NCBI GenBank assembly: GCA_904502215.1
Contig: CAJGDQ010000038.1
Span: 1 to 8,121 of the forward strand
Length of the DNA stretch: 8,121 bases
From: Clostridiaceae bacterium
GTDB lineage: Bacteria; Bacillota; Clostridia; Oscillospirales; Acutalibacteraceae
Direction of reading: 5' to 3'
Shown here: positions 5,765 to 8,121 of the stretch, piece after piece
Layout of the letters: every line of letters starts with the position of its first letter
Numbering within the stretch: position 1 is the stretch's first letter
Made by a program: the position numbers and the translations under genes
The notes under the pieces: model-generated
Seen by the model: the letters and a program-made list of their open reading frames with translations, nothing else
Database searches by the model: none
Told to the model about the DNA's origin: nothing

Positions 5765-6673
5765 GCTTATAAAATTCAAAATATCGGTCATAACTTCTTC
5801 AAAGCAGTAATCGTTATGTATCTCGTGGCGGAAGCCCTCATAAAGCTTGATTTCGGCATCTGCGCCCCTTGAAATCAGCTTGTTATAAACCTCTTTAACA
5901 CCCTTGCCGTAATTTCCAACAGGGTCATTATTTCCTGCGATTAAAAGTATCGGCAAATCCTTTCTGATATCACGAAACCAGTCTTTTTTATTGCATAAAT
6001 CAATAAGCTTTATCAGGTCGTGCATTGCAGATACTGAAAACTTAAAGGTGCAATATTTATCGGCTGAATATTTTTCAATAACCTGTTGGTCGGTAGATAG
6101 CCAATCATAATTGGAAATGCCTTCAAAACCTTTGTTATAGCTTCCAAATGCCATATTTTGAACAGTATTTGAAATATGCTTTTCGCCTTTTAGTTTTAAA
6201 AGATTTGTCAGTAAAAGTCCTGCGGCGGCTAGAGGATTTTTGCCGGCAGTTCCGCAAAAAATAACCTTTTCGTAAATTTCTCCAAAGCTTTCAGCAGCAA
6301 GCCTTGCAATAAATGAGCCCATGGAATGACCGAAAAGATAAAGCTTTTTATCGGGAAATATTGCTTTGACTGCATTTTCAAAGGCAAAAACATCTCGAAC
6401 GAGATATTTCCAACCGTCTTTATGTGCGAAAAAGCCAAGCTCCGAGTCATCCTTGGCGGTTTTGCCGTGCCCCAAATTATCATATCCAAAGCAAACATAA
6501 CCGTTTTCGGCTATATATGCCATAAAATTATCATACCTATCCATATGCTCGGTCATACCGTGGATAATATGGAAAAGGCCCTTAATCTCGCCATCGGGAA
6601 TATAAATTTTTCCCATAAGGGTATGGATATTATCGGTGCTTTGAACCTGAAGCTCCTTTATTTCAAAAGGCAT
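5762..6673 (-). CDS. Alpha/beta hydrolase, monoacylglycerol lipase / lysophospholipase-like
   Basis: 303-residue serine hydrolase of the Hydrolase_4 (serine aminopeptidase S33-like) group, the normal length for this family. Visible elements are the oxyanion stretch HIIHGMTEH (35-43), the GYDNLGHGKT block (63-72), the nucleophile elbow GHSMGS with Ser117, a cap region (~142-235), the acid at Asp250 (AGNNDPVG) and the general base His283 (EGFRHEIHND). The catalytic triad is complete. There is no signal peptide or membrane segment, so it should be cytoplasmic. Likely substrates by family are monoacylglycerols or lysophospholipids; exact specificity cannot be read from sequence. It follows glpK with the stop and start four bases apart, and its Shine-Dalgarno is inside glpK. 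A role in releasing glycerol for the kinase is therefore plausible (inference). It ends at the shared terminator. Alternative: a general carboxylesterase. Confidence 0.9.
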   Translation of the reverse strand: MPFEIKELQVQSTDNIHTLMGKIYIPDGEIKGLFHIIHGMTEHMDRYDNFMAYIAENGYVCFGYDNLGHGKTAKDDSELGFFAHKDGWKYLVRDVFAFENAVKAIFPDKKLYLFGHSMGSFIARLAAESFGEIYEKVIFCGTAGKNPLAAAGLLLTNLLKLKGEKHISNTVQNMAFGSYNKGFEGISNYDWLSTDQQVIEKYSADKYCTFKFSVSAMHDLIKLIDLCNKKDWFRDIRKDLPILLIAGNNDPVGNYGKGVKEVYNKLISRGADAEIKLYEGFRHEIHNDYCFEEVMTDILNFIS

Positions 6674-6677
6674 AAAA

Positions 6678-8121
6678 TCACTCCTCAGAAAAGGTTTTGT
6701 TAACGGCTTTTTGCCAACCGTTTAAAAGGGAAGTGCGCTCTTTAGTTGAAATTGATGGGTAATATTCTTGGGTTTTAGTATTTAAATTTGAAATTTCCTG
6801 TTTATCTTTCCAAAAGCCAACGGCAAGTCCTGCAAGATAAGCGGCACCTAAAGCAGTGGCCTCTGGACATTCGGGGCGGATTATCGAAACTGCTGAAATA
6901 TCGGCCTGAAACTGCATTAAAAAGCCGTTTTGAGCCGCACCGCCATCAGCTTTTAAAGAGGTTATAGCCATATTGCTGTCATTCTTCATAGCAGTTATAA
7001 GGTCGTTAGACTGATATGCTATAGACTCCAAAGCGGCTCTTATAATGTGGTTTTTATTACTTCCTCTTGTAAGGCCTGTTATAGTTCCTTTGGCATACAT
7101 ATCCCAATAAGGAGCGCCAAGACCTGCAAAGGCAGGAACAATATAAACTCCTCCGTTGTTTTGGACCTTTAGTGCAGCTTTTTCGCTATCACTCGATTTT
7201 TTGATAAGTCCTAATTCATCTCTTAACCATTGAATAACCGCTCCGCCGATGAAAACACTGCCTTCAAGTGCATAATCGGGCTTTTCGTAACTTATAGAGG
7301 CGGCAATGGTGGTTAATAGTCCGTTTTGGCTTTTAACGGCAGTTTTTCCCGTGTTCATAAGAAGGAAACAACCTGTTCCATAGGTGTTTTTAATATCGCC
7401 CTTATTAAAACATCCTTGACCGAACAAAGCGGCCTGTTGGTCGCCCGCAATACCCGAAACTTTAACTGGAGTGCCTAAAATATTTATCTCTCCATAAATT
7501 TCACTTGAAGATTTAACCTTGGGTAAAATGCTTTCGGGAATATCTAAAATTTGGAGCAGTTTTTTATCCCAACAAAGATTATGTATATCAAAAAGCATTG
7601 TTCTTGAGGCGTTGGTTAAATCGGTAACGTGGATTTTGCCGCCCGATAGCTTCCAAATAAGCCAGGTATCAACCGTTCCGAAAAGCAGTTCGCCCTTATT
7701 TGCCTTTTCTCTTGCGCCCTCAACATTATCAAGCAACCATTTAATCTTTGTTGCACTGAAATAGGCGTCAATTTTAAGTCCTGTTGTTTTACTTACGTAA
7801 TCTTCAAGGCCTTGCTTCTTAAGTTCCTCGCAAAGAGAGGCGGTTCTTTTGCATTGCCAAACTATTGCATTATAGATAGGTTTTCCTGTTGTTTTATCCC
7901 ATATTATTGCAGTTTCTCGCTGATTAGTAATTCCAACTGCTGCAATTTCCTCGGGTTCAGCGCCGATTTTGGCGATAGCCTCGGTTAGTGCTGAATACTG
8001 AGCCGAATATATTTCCAAAGGGTCGTGCTCAACATACCCCTCTTTTGGATATATTTGGGTAAATTCGTGCTGACTTATCGAAACGGGAGAGCCATTTTTA
8101 TCAAAAAGTATAGCTCTTGCA
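6678..8121 (-). CDS. glpK: Glycerol kinase, lacking about 15 N-terminal residues beyond the window
   Basis: FGGY-family kinase converting glycerol and ATP to sn-glycerol-3-phosphate in the cytoplasm. 480 residues are visible. The frame stays open to the right edge, reading ARAILFDKNG onward, which matches the region just after the ALDQGTTSS phosphate loop of GlpK. Full length would be ~495, normal for the family. Numbering visible residues, glycerol-binding positions are Arg68-Glu69 (NQRET), Tyr120 (IDAYFS) and Asp227 (AGDQQAALFG). NTYGTGCF, YALEGSVF, PAFAGLGAPYWD and DGGAAQN follow in normal order. The TTG at 8016-8018 sits inside conserved EHDPLEIYSAQ and is not the start. In this copy no His is present in the loop before AGDQQ, where many Gram-positive GlpK proteins carry the one phosphorylated by HPr; this is from memory of the family. 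First gene of a two-gene unit with the hydrolase; its promoter is outside the window. Confidence 0.96.
   Translation of the reverse strand, partial: ARAILFDKNGSPVSISQHEFTQIYPKEGYVEHDPLEIYSAQYSALTEAIAKIGAEPEEIAAVGITNQRETAIIWDKTTGKPIYNAIVWQCKRTASLCEELKKQGLEDYVSKTTGLKIDAYFSATKIKWLLDNVEGAREKANKGELLFGTVDTWLIWKLSGGKIHVTDLTNASRTMLFDIHNLCWDKKLLQILDIPESILPKVKSSSEIYGEINILGTPVKVSGIAGDQQAALFGQGCFNKGDIKNTYGTGCFLLMNTGKTAVKSQNGLLTTIAASISYEKPDYALEGSVFIGGAVIQWLRDELGLIKKSSDSEKAALKVQNNGGVYIVPAFAGLGAPYWDMYAKGTITGLTRGSNKNHIIRAALESIAYQSNDLITAMKNDSNMAITSLKADGGAAQNGFLMQFQADISAVSIIRPECPEATALGAAYLAGLAVGFWKDKQEISNLNTKTQEYYPSISTKERTSLLNGWQKAVNKTFSEE
6681..6686 (-). promoter_or_regulatory. Hydrolase Shine-Dalgarno formed by the last two codons of glpK
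   Basis: The minus strand reads GAGGAG TGA TTTT ATG. GAGGAG encodes the final Glu-Glu of GlpK and is also the Shine-Dalgarno, seven bases before the hydrolase ATG. It fixes that start and implies coupled expression. Confidence 0.85.

Noticed and set aside
6326..6703. Plus-strand 125-codon open frame
   Set aside because: Lies opposite the hydrolase gene, whose catalytic motifs and Shine-Dalgarno are clear; no ribosome binding site or family resemblance of its own.
8016..8018. TTG as the start codon of glpK
   Set aside because: The frame continues upstream to the window edge with conserved GlpK sequence (ARAILFD, EFTQIYPKEGYVEHDP), so this TTG is an internal Leu codon.
1..8121. CRISPR array, insertion sequence, tRNA/rRNA gene or attachment site
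   Set aside because: Coding sequence fills nearly the whole window, the only gaps are 116 and 24 bases plus very short junctions, and no direct-repeat arrays, transposase motifs or cloverleaf-like sequences were seen.

Overview
The window is AT-rich, densely packed chromosomal DNA with strong AGGAGG-type ribosome binding sites, very short gene spacings and stop/start overlaps. Together with the protein sequences (a four-cysteine MetRS and Firmicutes-style RlmB, enolase and monoacylglycerol-lipase-like hydrolase) this suggests an anaerobic low-GC Firmicute of class Clostridia, possibly an uncultured gut member of the Oscillospirales. That placement is an inference from sequence style and was not searched. 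I see no mobile elements, CRISPR arrays, tRNA or rRNA genes. No gap between genes exceeds about 120 bases.

Layout. Bases 1-4382 hold a three-gene minus-strand operon, read right to left: rlmB (23S rRNA 2'-O-methyltransferase), an 833-residue membrane protein, and metG (methionyl-tRNA synthetase, cut by the left edge). rlmB and the membrane gene overlap by ATGA. The membrane gene's stop codon abuts and partly overlaps the metG Shine-Dalgarno. A good extended -10 promoter precedes rlmB. Divergent from it, on the plus strand, is a stand-alone enolase gene (4499-5737), which ends in a bidirectional hairpin terminator shared with the convergent unit. That last unit (5762-8121, minus strand) is glpK (glycerol kinase, N-terminal codons beyond the right edge) followed by an alpha/beta hydrolase whose ribosome binding site is formed by the last two sense codons of glpK.

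How the genes work together. glpK plus the hydrolase form a plausible glycerol-salvage pair: the hydrolase would free glycerol from a monoacylglycerol or lysolipid in the cytoplasm and GlpK would phosphorylate it toward glycolysis, in which enolase also acts. rlmB and metG are translation housekeeping genes.

The odd member is the 833-residue protein between rlmB and metG. Its C-terminal ~540 residues have the eight-membrane-segment layout of a heavy-metal (P1B-type) P-type ATPase, and the phosphorylation and nucleotide domains can be aligned by eye. Every catalytic signature is altered or missing: the phosphorylated Asp of DKTGT is Ser557, CPC is CFC, TGE and GDGxND are gone, TGDN is NCDP, and the HP motif is ST. 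It also carries a ~285-residue acidic, probably disordered N-terminal extension in place of a metal-binding domain. The reading frame is intact and translationally coupled, so it looks like a maintained pseudo-ATPase rather than a decaying gene. This is the most unusual element in the window.
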